NCBI RefSeq assembly: GCF_900109775.1
Contig: NZ_FOAX01000004.1
Location: 310,001 to 374,000, forward strand
DNA from: Pseudoxanthomonas sp. GM95
GTDB lineage: Bacteria > Pseudomonadota > Gammaproteobacteria > Xanthomonadales > Xanthomonadaceae
Length of the DNA: 64,000 bases
Reading direction: 5' to 3'
The notes under the pieces were generated by a model. That model searched no databases and was not told the DNA's origin. It worked only from the letters and a program-made list of their open reading frames with translations. Shown piece by piece: positions 36,520 to 45,602 of this stretch. The position numbers and the translations under genes were made by a program. How positions within the stretch are numbered: position 1 is the stretch's first letter; every line of letters begins with the position of its first letter.

Positions 36520-37491
36520 ATGCATATTCTCGTTTGCGGCGGCGCAGGTTATGTCGGAGCACACGCCGCGCTGGCTGCCACGCGCGCCGGCCACGACATT
36601 ACCGTGCTGGACAATTTCAGCACCGGGCACCGCCCCGCGGTGCGCTGGGGACGCCTGGTGGAGGCGGACATCCTCAAGCCGGAGACACTCGATGCGGCCT
36701 TTGAACGGCCGGTAGATGCGGTCATGCATTTCTGCGCGCGTTCGCTGGTTGGCGAGTCCGTGCAAGAGCCGTATGCCTATTACGAGAACAACGTCATGGG
36801 CACGCTCAACCTGCTCCAGGCCATGCGCCAGCATGACGTGGGCAAGCTGGTGTTCTCCTCGACCGCTGCGATCTTTGGCAACCCCGTCAGCGCGCTGATC
36901 GACGAAGACCATCCAAAGGCGCCGATCAATCCCTACGGCGCCAGCAAGCTGATGGTGGAGCGCATCCTGGCCGACGCGGCGAGTGCCTACGGACTGCGTT
37001 CGACCTGCCTGCGCTACTTCAACGCCGCCGGCGCGGCCCCGGAGGAGGGCATCGGCGAATCGCACCAACCCGAGACCCACCTGATCCCCAACGTGCTGCG
37101 CGCGGCCTTGGGAACGGGGCCAGAGCTGAGGATCTTCGGCGACGACTACGACACCGTCGATGGCACCTGCGTGCGCGACTACGTGCATGTGCTCGACCTG
37201 GCCGACGCCCACCTGCGTGCGCTGGGACTGATGTCAGACGTGGACGGGGCGCATGCCTTCAACCTCGGCAACGGCCAAGGCTTCAGCGTCCGCCAAGTGC
37301 TCGAGGCCGGCCGTCAGGTCAGTGGACGCGAGATCCCCCACGTCCAGGCTGCCCGCCGCGACGGCGACCCCGCGGTACTGGTGGCCTCCAGCAGCAAGGC
37401 ACGCTCGGTGCTGGGCTGGAACCCGGTCCATACCCAACTGGAAAGCATCATCGACAGCGCCTGGCGCTGGCACCAGGCGCAGGCGTATTGA
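36520..37491 (+). CDS. galE: UDP-glucose 4-epimerase GalE
   Basis: 323-residue extended short-chain dehydrogenase interconverting UDP-glucose and UDP-galactose (some homologues act on UDP-GlcNAc/GalNAc). NAD motif GGAGYVGAHAA, LDNFSTGH, FSSTAAIFG (Ser), YGASKLMVERI with catalytic Tyr-Lys, and LRYFNAAGAAPEEGIGE, GTCVRDYVHVLDLADAH are textbook GalE. Provides galactose donor for the polymer made by the surrounding transferases. Confidence 0.94.
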   Translation: MHILVCGGAGYVGAHAALAATRAGHDITVLDNFSTGHRPAVRWGRLVEADILKPETLDAAFERPVDAVMHFCARSLVGESVQEPYAYYENNVMGTLNLLQAMRQHDVGKLVFSSTAAIFGNPVSALIDEDHPKAPINPYGASKLMVERILADAASAYGLRSTCLRYFNAAGAAPEEGIGESHQPETHLIPNVLRAALGTGPELRIFGDDYDTVDGTCVRDYVHVLDLADAHLRALGLMSDVDGAHAFNLGNGQGFSVRQVLEAGRQVSGREIPHVQAARRDGDPAVLVASSSKARSVLGWNPVHTQLESIIDSAWRWHQAQAY

Positions 37492-37595
37492 GCCTGCGCT
37501 GCCCGGCCCTGCCAACATGACCGGCCGAGGTTGCCGCAAGCCCACCGCGACAGTGCGCAACACCGCTCCAGCATTCCCCCACGGAGACCGCCACC

Positions 37596-38588
37596 TTGAA
37601 CGTCGCCCCGCCCACGCCATGCCACCATGCCGTCGTCTACTGCACCGACGCCGGCTTCCTGGTCCCCACGCTGGTATCGGCCCAGCAGGTCGCCAGGCAG
37701 GTCATGCCGGAGGGGATTGCCGACGTGATCATCATGATCAACGGCTTCACACCGGGCCAAGCCGAAGCGGTACTGGACCAGATCCAGCGGCTGGGACTGA
37801 TCGGCATCGCGATGCCGGCTGTCGAACTGCCCGACACGGTGTCGTTCAACAAGACTCACGTGCCCCGGTCGGCGCTGGCCAGATTCTTGATTCCCGAGCA
37901 CCTGCCGGCGCAGTACACGCACATCACTTACATCGATGGCGACACCCAGATCGTGGGCGACATCAGGCCCCTGGCCGTGCTGGAAGTGCCCGATGGGCGC
38001 ATCGCCGCAGCGGGGGACAAGGCCTGGCTGGGCTACCACCTGCATGACCGCAGCCTGGGCCCGTACCTGCATGGACTGGGCCTGGAAAGCCAGGACGACT
38101 ACTTCAACTCGGGCGTGTTCTCCATCTCCCGGGTGACGATGGAAACCCTGTTCCCGCAGGCGATGGCGTTCTTCCTCGCGCACTCCACCCTGTGCCGGTA
38201 CCACGACCAGAGCGCGCTGAACGCCGTCTTCAAGGGGCGGCGGGACGTGCTGTCACCGCGCTACAACTGGATCAGCGACTACGCGCCGCTGGACATGGCC
38301 GGGCGCTTCAAGCCGGCCATCCTCCACTTCACCGGTGGCGGCAAGCCCTGGCAATACGCAGGCGCGCCGTGGAACGGCGTCTTCATGCCGCAGTACGCAG
38401 CGCTGGTGGACCAGTGGCCGGTGCTGAAACCGTTCGCGCCGCCCGCCTGGACCGAAGCGCAGAACCAGGAGGCCCGCGCCTCCAACGACCGCCGACTGCG
38501 TCTTTACCGAATCGCCTTTCCGATCAAGATCGCTCGCAAGTGGCGCTTCGTACGCCGCATGACCGCGGCGGACTTCATCCTCTCCTGA
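37596..38588 (+). CDS. glycosyltransferase family 8 protein
   Basis: 330-residue GT-A retaining glycosyltransferase. YIDGDTQIVGDIRPL has the DXD metal site (about residue 117), DDYFNSGVFSI, YHDQSALNAVF and AILHFTGGGKPW with the C-terminal conserved His. GT8 bacterial members add glucose or galactose to LPS or capsule. Start TTG 37596 is supported by GGAG at about 37583; no in-frame ATG lies near. Follows galE by about 100 bases, consistent with galactose use. Confidence 0.92.
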   Translation: MNVAPPTPCHHAVVYCTDAGFLVPTLVSAQQVARQVMPEGIADVIIMINGFTPGQAEAVLDQIQRLGLIGIAMPAVELPDTVSFNKTHVPRSALARFLIPEHLPAQYTHITYIDGDTQIVGDIRPLAVLEVPDGRIAAAGDKAWLGYHLHDRSLGPYLHGLGLESQDDYFNSGVFSISRVTMETLFPQAMAFFLAHSTLCRYHDQSALNAVFKGRRDVLSPRYNWISDYAPLDMAGRFKPAILHFTGGGKPWQYAGAPWNGVFMPQYAALVDQWPVLKPFAPPAWTEAQNQEARASNDRRLRLYRIAFPIKIARKWRFVRRMTAADFILS

Positions 38589-38638
38589 AATCCACCAGGG
38601 CCAGGCCCGTAGCGCGCCTGCCGGCAAACCTGCGCCGA

Positions 38639-39364
38639 TCAGACGGGATCCCCACGGGGGCGCAATGCCTGGAAACTCGCCTTGCCGGGTGAGGCATCCA
38701 CTGGCGGCCGGCTTTTAGTGCGCCACTCGAACCGTGAGACGGCTTGCCCGGCACCGGACAGCGCGGCGCCAAAGCGCGCCATCCACTGCTCGCTCGGCAT
38801 CTGGGCAAAGGGCGAGGCCGTCACCGCCAGCGCCACGGCGAAGATCGGCACTAGGACCAGGCGCCGGGCAGGCGCCAGTGTGCAGTCACGTAAGGCCCAA
38901 AGTGCGTAAGCCGACACCATCCCCCCAAGCAGCGCTCCGGCGATCACTTCCGACGCCGGGTGCGCGCCGGTGCGGACCCGCGCCCAGCCCACCAGCACCG
39001 CCAGGATCGCGCCCAGCATCGCCGCCAGCGCGCGCACCGGGCGCCAGCGGCTAGGGAAGAACATCAAGGCCGCGAGCATCGGCCAGCACGACATCGCCAG
39101 CATGGTGTGGCCGCTGAAGCAGGTCAGGTCCCAGGCAGCGATGCCAGTGCCCCAGCCATAGAACGCCACCTTGCTGACCGCCACCAGGCCAATGCCCAGT
39201 CCCAACGCGGCCAACCAATGCAGCACTGGCCGACGTGCATCACGTTGGCCCCAAGCCAATAGCCCCGCCGCGCTGAAGATCAGCGGCAGCACCAAGGGAA
39301 TGCCGCCCAGCTGCGTCAGCCATTGCCAGAGCAGCTGGAGAAGCGGCGACGTTACGGTCTGCAT
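38639..39364 (-). CDS. PAP2-superfamily membrane phosphatase
   Basis: 241 residues with about five to six membrane helices. Phosphatase motifs: FSGHTMLAMS (PSGH-type) and RVRTGAHPASEVIAGALLGG (SRxxxxxHxxxD-type, with Glu in the last position); the first KxxxxxxRP-type motif is weak (KVAFYGWGTGIAAWDLTC). Could recycle undecaprenyl pyrophosphate or act on another lipid phosphate. It converges on the GT8 gene and closes the polysaccharide region. The C-terminal 40 residues are not conserved in obvious relatives. Confidence 0.85.
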   Translation of the reverse strand: MQTVTSPLLQLLWQWLTQLGGIPLVLPLIFSAAGLLAWGQRDARRPVLHWLAALGLGIGLVAVSKVAFYGWGTGIAAWDLTCFSGHTMLAMSCWPMLAALMFFPSRWRPVRALAAMLGAILAVLVGWARVRTGAHPASEVIAGALLGGMVSAYALWALRDCTLAPARRLVLVPIFAVALAVTASPFAQMPSEQWMARFGAALSGAGQAVSRFEWRTKSRPPVDASPGKASFQALRPRGDPV

Positions 39365-39726
39365 GCAGGACTCGGATCGAACTGGTCACCACGATATCAG
39401 CGAACTGCGCAGTTGCAGCGCTGCAGAACACACTCTCCGCAAACGCATCAAGTAGAAAGTCCAGCGGCTGCCGAACGGCTTCTATTTCATAAGCGACGGA
39501 AGCGACCGCAGCCCCGAGACGAAACGGCAGCACCTCCCTCTGGCTGGCATTGCCACATCGAATTGGGCATGCAATCGCCGCACTGAACGCGGCGGCGTCA
39601 TGCTTTCCTGGCAGCAGGCCGGTCGCAATCGAAGCCCTGCAGACAGCGCGTGGTTCGCGTCTTGCAACGCTTTCAGTGATAATGCCGCGCTGTCGCCGGC
39701 CCAGCCGCGGCAGCACGCAGTCCCAA
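39365..39726. other. 362-base gap between PAP2 gene and tRNA-Arg
   Basis: No convincing open frame on either strand. It must hold the PAP2 promoter (leftward) and the tRNA promoter (rightward; see 39678). No repeats, IS remnants or attachment-site duplication were seen. Confidence 0.5.
39678..39683 (+). promoter_or_regulatory. candidate -10 of the tRNA-Arg promoter
   Basis: GATAAT at 39678-39683, 44 bases before the mature tRNA 5' end, followed by a GC-rich discriminator (GCCGCGC) as expected of stringently controlled tRNA promoters. No good -35 at 17 bases. Confidence 0.4.
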
Positions 39727-39803
39727 GCGCCTGTAGCTCAGCCGGATAGAGTAGTGGCTTCCGAAGCCATTGGTCGGGGGTTCGAATCCCTCCAGGCGCG
39801 CCA
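39727..39803 (+). tRNA. tRNA-Arg(CCG)
   Basis: Full cloverleaf of 77 bases: acceptor GCGCCTG/CAGGCGC, D arm starting GCTCAGCCGGATAGAGT, anticodon stem GTGGC/GCCAT with loop TTCCGAA (anticodon CCG, reads CGG), T arm GGGGGTTCGAATCCCTC, and encoded 3' GCCA end. No second copy of the 3' end occurs in the window, so no integrated element uses it here. Confidence 0.97.
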
Positions 39804-39930
39804 ATTCCCCTCGTTTTCCAGCCGTTGCCTGCCGATGCCGCGGGCGATCTTTGCCTGTTCATCCGTGCCGTCACGTACTGCGCACGGCGGCGGGGCGAGG
39901 CTGGGGTCCCGGGGATGCTGGGTGTGTGTG

Positions 39931-40206
39931 ATGCGACTGCTTTCGTCCACGCTGTATTTCTCGCTGGGACTGGCCATCGGTACGGTGATCAGCGATCTGG
40001 GTGCGGGCCATGCTTCAAGCGCTGACGTAGACACCAGCATGGGTGAGACCGTCGGCGGCCCGGTGCAGGCCGCGTCAGCGACGGCGAATCCCGCGCCCCT
40101 ATCAGCCGATGGCCTTTCCGCGCCACGCCCGCGCGCGTCGACCGAGAGCTGCTACGGCCCGGCGCCGCGCTGCAGCCCGGAGGCAGGGCAGGCTGCCAAA
40201 AGCTGA
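39931..40206 (+). CDS. hypothetical small protein with N-terminal hydrophobic segment
   Basis: A possible 91-residue protein (MRLLSSTLYFSLGLAIGTVISDLG...) with an N-terminal hydrophobic segment that could be a membrane anchor and an Ala/Pro/Ser-rich remainder with two cysteines (SCYGPAPRCS). The ribosome-binding site is weak and the composition is like that of chance frames in GC-rich DNA. Reported because it fills most of the gap between the tRNA and rpmB and has a plausible N-terminus; may not be real. Confidence 0.3.
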   Translation: MRLLSSTLYFSLGLAIGTVISDLGAGHASSADVDTSMGETVGGPVQAASATANPAPLSADGLSAPRPRASTESCYGPAPRCSPEAGQAAKS

Positions 40207-40275
40207 GGCACGCGGCCGGCCCAACCCTGCTGGCCGCAAACCGGCCGGAGCATGGTCGCAAGGCGACCTGAGTGC

Positions 40276-40304
40276 TTGCGCAGACAGGGAAAGCTCCGCA
40301 TAAT
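40276..40304 (+). promoter_or_regulatory. sigma-70 promoter of rpmB-rpmG
   Basis: TTGCGC (40276-40281), 17-base spacer, CATAAT (40299-40304), followed by GC-rich sequence. Predicted start near 40311 gives a leader of about 165 bases before rpmB, in which no known ribosomal-protein autoregulatory motif was recognised. Confidence 0.6.
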
Positions 40305-40477
40305 GCGCGGCTCACTGCGTCCGGCACCTGCCGGATCAGGGTTGGGAAGCGCGATTCCCGGGCCGCCGGTAGTGGTTTCAACTCCCGCATCGCATGGCCT
40401 GGCCCGGTTTTCCGGGGTTGGCCGGGGCCGCCATCTCCCAGGCTATGGGCGATCAAAAATCATATCGAGGTGCACAG

Positions 40478-40714
40478 ATGTCCCGTGTATGCCAAGTGTC
40501 CGGCAAGCGCGTGATGACGGGTAACAACGTCTCCCACGCCAACAACAAGACCCGTCGTCGTTTCCTGCCTAACCTGCATGAGCGCCGTTTCTGGGTGGCC
40601 AGCGAGAACCGCTGGGTCAAGCTGAAGGTTTCCGCGCACTCCCTGCGCACCATCGACAAGAACGGCATCGACTCCGTTCTGGCTGAGCTGCGTGCGCGCG
40701 GCGAAAAGATCTGA
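40478..40714 (+). CDS. rpmB: 50S ribosomal protein L28
   Basis: 78 residues, standard length. [29 protein letters not shown] and [26 protein letters not shown] match bacterial L28. GAGG lies 7 bases before ATG 40478; the frame continues upstream without family similarity. Eleven bases separate it from rpmG, the usual rpmB-rpmG operon. Confidence 0.98.
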   Translation: MSRVCQVSGKRVMTGNNVSHANNKTRRRFLPNLHERRFWVASENRWVKLKVSAHSLRTIDKNGIDSVLAELRARGEKI

Positions 40715-40725
40715 GGAGATAAGTC

Positions 40726-40890
40726 ATGGCAGGCAAGCGCGACAAGATCCGTCTGATTTCGACAGCCGGTACCGGTCATTTCTATACGACCGACAAGAAC
40801 AAGAAGAACACCCCGGGCAAGATGGAAATGAGCAAGTACGACCCGGTCGTGCGTAAGCACGTGCCTTACAAGGAAGGCAAGATCAAGTAA
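40726..40890 (+). CDS. rpmG: 50S ribosomal protein L33
   Basis: 54 residues beginning [20 protein letters not shown] and ending [18 protein letters not shown], characteristic of L33. No cysteines, so the zinc-independent (C-minus) form. AGGAG stands 9 bases ahead of the ATG. Followed 35 bases later by a strong terminator. Confidence 0.98.
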   Translation: MAGKRDKIRLISTAGTGHFYTTDKNKKNTPGKMEMSKYDPVVRKHVPYKEGKIK

Positions 40891-41218
40891 TCGCAAGGCC
40901 TGCCCGCAGGCTCGCGTTACTCAAGAAGCCCGCCGCAAGGCGGGCTTTTTCGTGGGTGCCGGTCGTGGATCGGAATCGACCGCACCCGCTGCGGCCTGGC
41001 ATCTCCTGAAGCCGACCGCTGGGCGGCGTGGTGCCCTCCCGTCGACACGAAAGACCGGTCATCATGCGTTTCCTCATTCCGTTGCCGTCTTATGCGCACA
41101 TGTCGGCCTCCGGCCAAGCCCTCGCGCCATCGATCGTGAACGTGCTCGGCGTGGCTGACCTCCACCGCAGCGCACGCACGGCGGCGCGGATCGGCCGAAA
41201 TCGGCAAGGCACGCGCAC
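40891..41218. other. 328-base gap between rpmG and the EAL-domain gene
   Basis: Contains the rpmG terminator at 40926-40950. The rest shows no convincing frame, repeat or operator; it presumably carries the promoter of the EAL-domain gene. Confidence 0.5.
40926..40950 (+). terminator. intrinsic terminator of rpmB-rpmG
   Basis: AAGCCCGCC GCAA GGCGGGCTT with a GNRA-type loop followed by TTTTT run through 40950. Confidence 0.9.
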
Positions 41219-43570
41219 ATGAGCTTCCGATTCCGCCTGGCCTCGTTCTTCATCGCCGCGCTGGTGGTGACCCAGCTGGCGACGGCTTTGCTGGTCTACC
41301 AGGTCACTCGGCGCGAGCTGGTGGGTGAAGGCCAGCGCCAGCTCGGCGCGGCCGCGCAGGCTTTTGCCGCGCAGCTGCAGGACATTTCCGGGCGGGTCGC
41401 GGGCAGCGTGCAGATCCTGTCGCTGGATTACGCGCTGCGCGCGGCCATCGCCCAACACGACGAGGACACGTTGCTGTCGGCGCTGCGCAACCACGGCCGG
41501 CGCGTGGGTGCATCGCAGATGCTGGTGGTGGACCTCGATGGCAAGATCGAAGCGGACACGCTGGGCGTCGCCACTACCGGCACGATGTTCCCGCATCCGG
41601 ACCTGCTGGCCGACGCGCTCGAAAAGCCTGCCTCGGCGGTGGTGGCCATGCGCGGCCACGCCTATTGGATGGTGGTGGTGCCGATGCTGGCGCCTGACCT
41701 GGTGGGCTTCATCGCCGCAGCCATTCCCATCGACGACGCCACGCTCGCCAAGCTTCAACACCAGTCCGCCCTGCCCCGCAGCGTCGAGCTGGCCGTGTCC
41801 GACCACGCCGGGCGCTGGATCGTGGTCGCCCGCGGCATGGACCAGACCGCGCTGGCCGAACGCCTGCTGGAACAGGCGCCCACGCTGCCGAAGGAATCGC
41901 GTCTGCTCACCGTCGGCGGGCGCGAATACGTGGCACGCGCAGTGTGGCTGGATCGCGCCCGCAGCGGCAAGCCGGTGGCGGCGGTGCTGGGATATTCGGT
42001 GGACGAGGCGCTCAGCCCATACCGACGCGTGGCGCTGGCCTGGGGCGCGCTGCTCGCGCTGGGTCTGGCGGCAGGCCTGGCCGGTGCATGGCTGGTGGCA
42101 CGCAGCGTGTCTCGCCCGGTCGAGGACCTGGCGGCCGCAGCACGGCGCATCGCCGGCGGCGATTACGATCTGCCGCCGCCCAGCGTCCGCCGCGACGAGA
42201 TCGGCCAGCTGGCCGGCGCGTTCTCGACCATGGCCAATGCGCTGCGCGAACGCGAGGCACGCATCCTGCACCAAGCCGGCCACGACCCGATCACAGGCTT
42301 GGCTAATCGCATGGCCGCCGAAACCGCCATCGCGCGCGTACTGGACACCCGGCCGCTGCAGGAGCACGCGCTGCTGATCATCGGCTTGAAGCACCTGCCG
42401 GAGATCGTACGCACGCTGGGCCACGAAGTGTCCGACCGCGTCATGCGCGAGGCCGGACGACGCCTGCTGGTGCCGGCCGGCAAGGCGCTGCTGGCGCGGG
42501 TGGCCGATGACGAATTCTGCGTGCTGCTGGCCCAGGCCACGCGCGCAGAGGCCGCCGCGCTGGCGATGCGCATGGTCGACACGCTGGTCGAGCCCTACCA
42601 CGAGGACGACCTGACACTGGACCTGGCGCCTGTGGTCGGCATCGCCTTGGCCCCGGCGCACGGGGAAGACGCCGGCACCCTACTGCGCCATGCCGGCGTG
42701 GCGCGCATGGCTGCGGTGCGGGGCGAGGATGCGGTCGCCGTCTACCAGCCCGACACCGATCCACATCGCCCCGAGCGCTTGTCGCTGATGAGCGAAATGC
42801 GCCAGGCCATCGACCACGATGCGCTGCACCTGCATTTCCAGCCCAAGCTGGCCCTGGCCAGCGGCCGCATCGACGGCGCCGAAGGCCTGGTGCGCTGGTC
42901 GCATCCGCAGCGCGGGGCGATCACGCCGGACACCTTCATCCCGCTGGCCGAGGAGACCGGCAACATCCGCCGTCTGACCCGTTGGGCGCTGGCCGCCGGC
43001 GTGGCCCAGGCCGGCCGCTGGGAGGCCGCCGGCCACGACATCCGCGTGGCGATCAACGTCTCGGCGCGCGACCTGGAAGACCGCCAGCTGCCGCGCCGCG
43101 TGGCCGACCTGCTGGCGCTGCACCGCTTACCGGCACAGCGGCTTCAGCTGGAGATCACCGAGAGCGCGATCATGCATCGCCCGGACACCGCGCTGGACGT
43201 GCTCGGCGCGCTGGCCGCGCAGGGCATTGACCTGGCCATTGATGACTTCGGCGTGGGCCAGTCCTCGTTGTCCTACCTGCGCCGGCTGCCGGTGCGCGAG
43301 CTGAAGATCGACCGCAGCTTCATCACCAGCCTGGCCCACGTGCGGGAAGACCGCACCATCGTGCGGTCGATCGTCGAACTCGGCCACCAGCTCGGCTATC
43401 GCGTCACCGCCGAGGGCGTGGAGGACGCCGCCGCGCTGGTCTATCTCACCCAGATCGGCTGCGACCACGCACAGGGCTACTACGTGTCTGCAGCGCTCGA
43501 CACGGCGCGCTTCGAAGCACTTTTGCAGGGCCCGGCACCGACGGCGCGCGAACCCCGTACCCCATCCTGA
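41219..43570 (+). CDS. membrane c-di-GMP phosphodiesterase-like protein: periplasmic sensor, HAMP, degenerate GGDEF, EAL
   Basis: 783 residues. First helix at 7-28, periplasmic sensor region to about 268, second helix about 272-294, HAMP about 295-348, GGDEF-like domain about 350-510 and EAL domain about 520-770. The GGDEF signature is ADDEF (429-433), so cyclase activity is unlikely; this domain may bind GTP or be structural. The EAL signature is EGL (555-557) but the metal and catalytic residues appear present: INVSARDLED, LEITESAIM, DDFGVGQSSL (675 onward), LKIDRSFI and TAEGVED. Expected to hydrolyse c-di-GMP in response to an extracytoplasmic cue; relevant because exopolysaccharide output is c-di-GMP controlled in this family. 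Confidence 0.92.
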   Translation: MSFRFRLASFFIAALVVTQLATALLVYQVTRRELVGEGQRQLGAAAQAFAAQLQDISGRVAGSVQILSLDYALRAAIAQHDEDTLLSALRNHGRRVGASQMLVVDLDGKIEADTLGVATTGTMFPHPDLLADALEKPASAVVAMRGHAYWMVVVPMLAPDLVGFIAAAIPIDDATLAKLQHQSALPRSVELAVSDHAGRWIVVARGMDQTALAERLLEQAPTLPKESRLLTVGGREYVARAVWLDRARSGKPVAAVLGYSVDEALSPYRRVALAWGALLALGLAAGLAGAWLVARSVSRPVEDLAAAARRIAGGDYDLPPPSVRRDEIGQLAGAFSTMANALREREARILHQAGHDPITGLANRMAAETAIARVLDTRPLQEHALLIIGLKHLPEIVRTLGHEVSDRVMREAGRRLLVPAGKALLARVADDEFCVLLAQATRAEAAALAMRMVDTLVEPYHEDDLTLDLAPVVGIALAPAHGEDAGTLLRHAGVARMAAVRGEDAVAVYQPDTDPHRPERLSLMSEMRQAIDHDALHLHFQPKLALASGRIDGAEGLVRWSHPQRGAITPDTFIPLAEETGNIRRLTRWALAAGVAQAGRWEAAGHDIRVAINVSARDLEDRQLPRRVADLLALHRLPAQRLQLEITESAIMHRPDTALDVLGALAAQGIDLAIDDFGVGQSSLSYLRRLPVRELKIDRSFITSLAHVREDRTIVRSIVELGHQLGYRVTAEGVEDAAALVYLTQIGCDHAQGYYVSAALDTARFEALLQGPAPTAREPRTPS

Positions 43571-43702
43571 GACGCGCCCGGCCCGATGCGGGCGAAGGCG
43601 CGTTCCCCCGCGATACCGGCCTGCATCGATGACAGGGCCATCACTATCGCGTTCACCGCGCGAGCGGCATCATCAGGCCATGACCCGATCACCGAGCCAT
43701 CG

Positions 43703-45124
43703 ATGACCGAGCCCTCTTCCATCGGCAGCTGGCTGCTCATCCTGGACTGGGTGATCCGCCTGGCCGCGCTGGCGTGGATTCCCTCTCGCACCACGCCGGC
43801 GGCGGCGCGTAGCTGGCTGCTGCTGGTGTTCTTCGTGCCGCTGGCCGGCCTGCCGCTGTATCTGCTGTTCGGCCACCCGTGGCTGTCGCGCGAACGCGTG
43901 CGCCGCCAGGCCGAAGCCTCGCTGCTGATCCGCGAGGAGCAAAAACCCTTGGGCGAACTGCGCTGGCAGCCCGAAGGTGATGGCGCGGATACCGAAATGG
44001 TGCCGCTGGTCGAGCGGCTGGGCGACTTCATGCCCACCCACGGCAACGCAGTGGCGCTGCTGGACGATTACGACGCCTCGCTGCGTGCGCTGCTGGAGGA
44101 CATCGCCGGCGCGCGCGATCGCGTGCACCTGTTGTATTACCTGATGTTCCAGGATCAGGTGGGCGACATGGTGTGCGAGGCGCTGCTGCAGGCCTCGGCG
44201 CGCGGCGTGGAGTGCCGGCTGATGCTGGATGCGGTGGGCGCCAAGCCCGGCATGCGCGCCTATGCCGCGCGCCTGCGCGCCGGTGGCGTGCAGGTGCAGG
44301 AGCTGCTGCCGGGTGGATTGCGCTGGCGCCGCAGCGGCCGCATCGACCTGCGCAACCACCGCAAGATCGCGGTAATCGACAACCGCGCCGGCTACGTGGG
44401 TTCGCAGAACCTGGCCGATGCCGGCGCCTTCGTGCGCGGCTATCCCAACCGCGAGCTGGTCGCACGTGTCGAAGGCCCAGCGGTGTCGCACCTGGAAGCG
44501 GTGTTCGCCAGCGACTGGTACCTGGAAACCGGCGAGCGGCTGGAAGTGATCGCCACCACGCCGGTCAACGACGCCAACGTCGCCGCGCAGCTACTGCCCA
44601 GTGGGCCGGCGTACCCGTTCTCCAACGCGCGCGACGTGGTCTGCGCACTGATCCACCTGGCGCAGAAGAAGCTGGTGCTGACCACGCCGTACTTCGTCCC
44701 CGACGACGGCACCTTGAGCGCGCTGCGCATCGCCGCACTCTCGGGCGTGGACGTGCAGCTGATCCTCTCGCGCAGCAACAACCAGCAGCTCACCGCGTGG
44801 GCGCAGGAGTCGTACTACAGCGACCTGCTGCAGTCCGGCGTCAAGATCGCCCACTACCGTCCGCACTTCCTGCACGCCAAGCATCTGAGCGTGGATGATT
44901 CGATGGCGCTGGTGGGTTCGATGAATCTGGACATCCGCTCGTTCGCGCTCAATGCCGAGGTCGGCATGATCTGCTACGACGCCGGCGTGGTCGCGCGGAT
45001 GCGACAGATCGAAGGCGAGTATCTGGCCGAGAGTGATGCGTTGACGTTGGCGGAGTGGAATCGGCGACCGGCTTGGAAGCGAAGTCGGGAGGGGATTGCG
45101 CGGCTGGCGGACTCCTTCATCTAG
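43703..45124 (+). CDS. cls: cardiolipin synthase (phospholipase D superfamily)
   Basis: 473 residues from ATG 43703 (MTEPSSIGSWLLILDWVIRL). Two N-terminal membrane helices, then two PLD repeats: RNHRKIAVIDNRAGYVGSQN (HxKx4D) near residue 220 and HAKHLSVDDSMALVGSMNLD near 395. Transfers a phosphatidyl group between two phosphatidylglycerols to make cardiolipin at the inner membrane. A longer frame starting at 43586 has no family similarity. Not obviously linked to its neighbours. Confidence 0.94.
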   Translation: MTEPSSIGSWLLILDWVIRLAALAWIPSRTTPAAARSWLLLVFFVPLAGLPLYLLFGHPWLSRERVRRQAEASLLIREEQKPLGELRWQPEGDGADTEMVPLVERLGDFMPTHGNAVALLDDYDASLRALLEDIAGARDRVHLLYYLMFQDQVGDMVCEALLQASARGVECRLMLDAVGAKPGMRAYAARLRAGGVQVQELLPGGLRWRRSGRIDLRNHRKIAVIDNRAGYVGSQNLADAGAFVRGYPNRELVARVEGPAVSHLEAVFASDWYLETGERLEVIATTPVNDANVAAQLLPSGPAYPFSNARDVVCALIHLAQKKLVLTTPYFVPDDGTLSALRIAALSGVDVQLILSRSNNQQLTAWAQESYYSDLLQSGVKIAHYRPHFLHAKHLSVDDSMALVGSMNLDIRSFALNAEVGMICYDAGVVARMRQIEGEYLAESDALTLAEWNRRPAWKRSREGIARLADSFI

Positions 45125-45200
45125 CGTCCCGCGGCGCCGCTTGTACCGCCTCCGGTGCAGGCGCATCCTGCGGCCACAGACGCCCACAAGGAATTGCACC

Positions 45201-45602
45201 ATGTGCCGGACCGCCGTGCTGTTGCTGCTGCTGTGTAGTGGGCCGGCCTTCGCCGCCACCGACGATTCACCCGCCACCACCGTCCAGCGCATCCTCGAGC
45301 GAATGGATCGCAACGTTGATGGCAGCGTCTCATTCGAGGAGTGCCGCAATACGCTGATGCGCCATTTCGTGCTGGCCGACGTCAACCACGATGGGACGTT
45401 GCAGGCCGATGAGATTCCGCCGGAATGGACCGCCACCGGCCAGCTGACCCTGAAGAATGGCGCGTTGCCGCTGAAGGACTTTGCCGATTCGCTCAGGCCC
45501 ACTTTCGACAGCTTCGATACCAACCACGACGGCCAACTGGACACCGACGAGTTGACCGCATTCGCCAACGCACACCCGATGCACCTGGAGGCCATGCCAT
45601 GA
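45201..45602 (+). CDS. secreted EF-hand calcium-binding protein
   Basis: 133 residues from ATG 45201, after an AAGGAAT site; signal peptide MCRTAVLLLLLCSGPAFAA. Three EF-hand loops are readable: DRNVDGSVSFEE, DVNHDGTLQADE and DTNHDGQLDTDE, each with Asp at 1, Asx at 3, Asp at 5 and Glu at 12. Probably a periplasmic calcium-binding protein. The stop overlaps the start of the next gene (ATGA), implying coupled expression with the DUF3011-like protein. Confidence 0.9.
   Translation: MCRTAVLLLLLCSGPAFAATDDSPATTVQRILERMDRNVDGSVSFEECRNTLMRHFVLADVNHDGTLQADEIPPEWTATGQLTLKNGALPLKDFADSLRPTFDSFDTNHDGQLDTDELTAFANAHPMHLEAMP

Noticed and set aside
27386-38588. xanthan gum (gumB-gumM) cluster
   Set aside because: The initiating enzyme is GumD-like, but gene order and the transferases (GT8, GT2, no GumK-, GumL- or acetyltransferase-like genes) do not match the gum operon.
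39727-39803. tRNA-Arg as an integration site for a genomic island
   Set aside because: No direct repeat of the tRNA 3' end, no integrase and no compositional shift appears in the flanking 20 kb.
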